This document shows, in pieces, positions 63,144-64,000 of a DNA stretch of 64,000 nucleotides. This DNA comes from Paenibacillus riograndensis SBR5. Its GTDB lineage: Bacteria > Bacillota > Bacilli > Paenibacillales > Paenibacillaceae. The notes below the pieces were generated by a model. That model ran no database searches and was not told where the DNA came from. It worked only from the letters and a program-made list of their open reading frames with translations. The stretch's first letter is position 1. Each line of letters opens with the position of its first letter. The translations under genes and the position numbers were made by a program. Where the stretch lies: contig NZ_LN831776.1 of assembly GCF_000981585.1 (NCBI RefSeq), forward strand, positions 6,679,187 to 6,743,186, written 5' to 3'.

Positions 63144-63845
63144 ATGCCTATTTTGAAAATCGAACATCTGAAGAAATACTACGGAAAAGATCCGCAGACG
63201 ACGGTAAAAGCGCTGGACGATGTCTCGTTATCTGTGGAGAAAGGGGAATTTCTGGCCATTGTCGGCACCAGCGGCAGCGGAAAAAGCACCTTGCTGCATA
63301 TGCTGGGCGGTCTGGACCGGGCTACGGCGGGCAAGGTTATAGTAGACGGGAACGATATTTTTGCGATGAGCGATGAGAAATTGACGATTTTCAGACGCCG
63401 GTCGGTCGGATTTATCTTTCAGAGCTATAATCTTGTCCCGATCCTGAATGTGCTCGAAAACATATTGCTTCCCATAGAGCTCGACGGCGGCAGAGTCGAT
63501 CAGGCGTACCTGGACGAGGTGATCCGGGCCTTGGGCCTTCAGGAGAAAATCCACAATCTGCCTTCCAATCTCTCCGGCGGCCAGCAGCAGCGCGTAGCTA
63601 TTGCCAGAGCCCTGGCTACCAAACCTTCTATCATTCTGGCGGACGAGCCTACAGGCAATCTCGATAGCAAAACCAGCCAGGAGGTGCTGATTCTGCTGAA
63701 GCAGTTGAGTGAGAAATTCAATCAGACCATTGTTATGATCACCCACAACGAGTCCATCGCCCAGACCGCTGACCGCATTATTCGTATTGAAGACGGACAC
63801 ATTGTTTCAGGCAGCACTGCCTCCAGCGGAGCAAATCCGCTATGA
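63144..63845 (+). CDS. Peptide-resistance ABC transporter ATPase
   Basis: 233 residues of the MacB/LolD/BceA branch: Walker [13 protein letters not shown]-loop FQSYNLV, signature [16 protein letters not shown], Walker [14 protein letters not shown] and H-loop ITHN. GGAGG lies 12 nt before the ATG. Partner of the FtsX-type permease that overlaps its stop. It appears under separate control from the kinase/regulator pair (92-bp gap with an inverted repeat). Confidence 0.92.
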   Translation: MPILKIEHLKKYYGKDPQTTVKALDDVSLSVEKGEFLAIVGTSGSGKSTLLHMLGGLDRATAGKVIVDGNDIFAMSDEKLTIFRRRSVGFIFQSYNLVPILNVLENILLPIELDGGRVDQAYLDEVIRALGLQEKIHNLPSNLSGGQQQRVAIARALATKPSIILADEPTGNLDSKTSQEVLILLKQLSEKFNQTIVMITHNESIAQTADRIIRIEDGHIVSGSTASSGANPL

Positions 63846-64000
63846 TCAGCACAAACAACCGCAAGATTGTGACCCGTCTCTCCCTGAAAAGCTTGAAGGC
63901 CAGTCCGATGCGCAATGTGGCTGTAATCTGCGCTGTCATCCTGACGACCCTGCTCATCACCTCTATTTTCACATTGGTTCTAAGCCTTAACAAATCGATG
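63842..64000 (+). CDS. FtsX-family permease, 3' end outside window
   Basis: Only 53 codons are visible. The ATG overlaps the ATPase stop (ATGA). The start (TRLSLKSLKASPMRNVAVICAVILTTLLITSIFTLVLSLNKS) is a typical FtsX-type permease N-terminus with a first membrane segment. It completes the second ABC transporter; whether it has the large BceB-like extracellular domain cannot be seen. Confidence 0.85.
   Translation, partial: MISTNNRKIVTRLSLKSLKASPMRNVAVICAVILTTLLITSIFTLVLSLNKSM

Overview
The window reads as a chromosomal segment of a spore-forming Gram-positive bacterium, most probably a Paenibacillus. The evidence is AGGAGG-type ribosome binding sites throughout, spore genes (SspI, a Cse60-like protein), LiaFSR/PspA and Bce-type envelope-stress modules, a YwmB-like protein, a ydaO-type c-di-AMP leader and a large lipopeptide-type NRPS/PKS locus. 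No rRNA, tRNA or CRISPR array was seen.

Bases 1-25.3 kb: after the 3' part of a GT4 glycosyltransferase (+ strand), five genes run leftwards as one probable operon: a fatty-acyl-AMP ligase/ACP protein, a 4011-residue PKS-aminotransferase-NRPS, a 2.35-kresidue NRPS, and two paralogous GT1 glycosyltransferases. Domain order is FAAL-ACP-(half C) | KS-ACP-AMT-C-[A remnant]-PCP-C-A-PCP-E-C | (half C)-A(Tyr-like)-PCP-C-A-PCP-terminal C-like. The start resembles iturin/mycosubtilin logic (beta-amino fatty acid). The end has no thioesterase, and the operon finishes with glycosyltransferases, so a short glycosylated beta-amino-acyl lipopeptide is the best guess. No acyltransferase for malonyl loading is present in the window.

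25.3-35.6 kb: an AAA ATPase, an ECF sigma factor with its DUF4179 partner, a KimA-like potassium importer, and a complete Bce-type peptide-sensing module (response regulator, kinase, ABC ATPase, permease), then a small Cse60-like gene. 35.8-43.6 kb: an FG-GAP-type lipoprotein with a PhoP/PhoR-like pair, a Fur-controlled siderophore uptake operon, and an NlpC/P60 hydrolase behind a c-di-AMP riboswitch. 44-47.1 kb: a hexapeptide acetyltransferase, a DUF1349 protein, and a 209-residue protein of unknown function flanked by duplicated non-coding segments. 47.1-54.6 kb: rRNA/tRNA methyltransferase, KtrA-like K+ channel subunit, sspI, prfC, a complete insertion sequence with target duplication, and zwf. 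55-61.1 kb: YwmB-like protein, liaFSR, and a liaI/pspA/pspC/pspA operon. 61.3-64 kb: a second two-component/ABC peptide-resistance module, its permease cut by the window end.

The most unusual non-coding signal is a family of intergenic arrays. Each has four TGYA-N5-TRCA palindromes spaced 51-52, 62-63 and 51-52 bp, close to whole helical turns. Three arrays occur, at about 39.4, 51.1 and 58.5 kb. In the second, the insertion sequence sits exactly at the spacer edge of the third palindrome. Removing the element and one target duplicate restores the 51/63/51 spacing.
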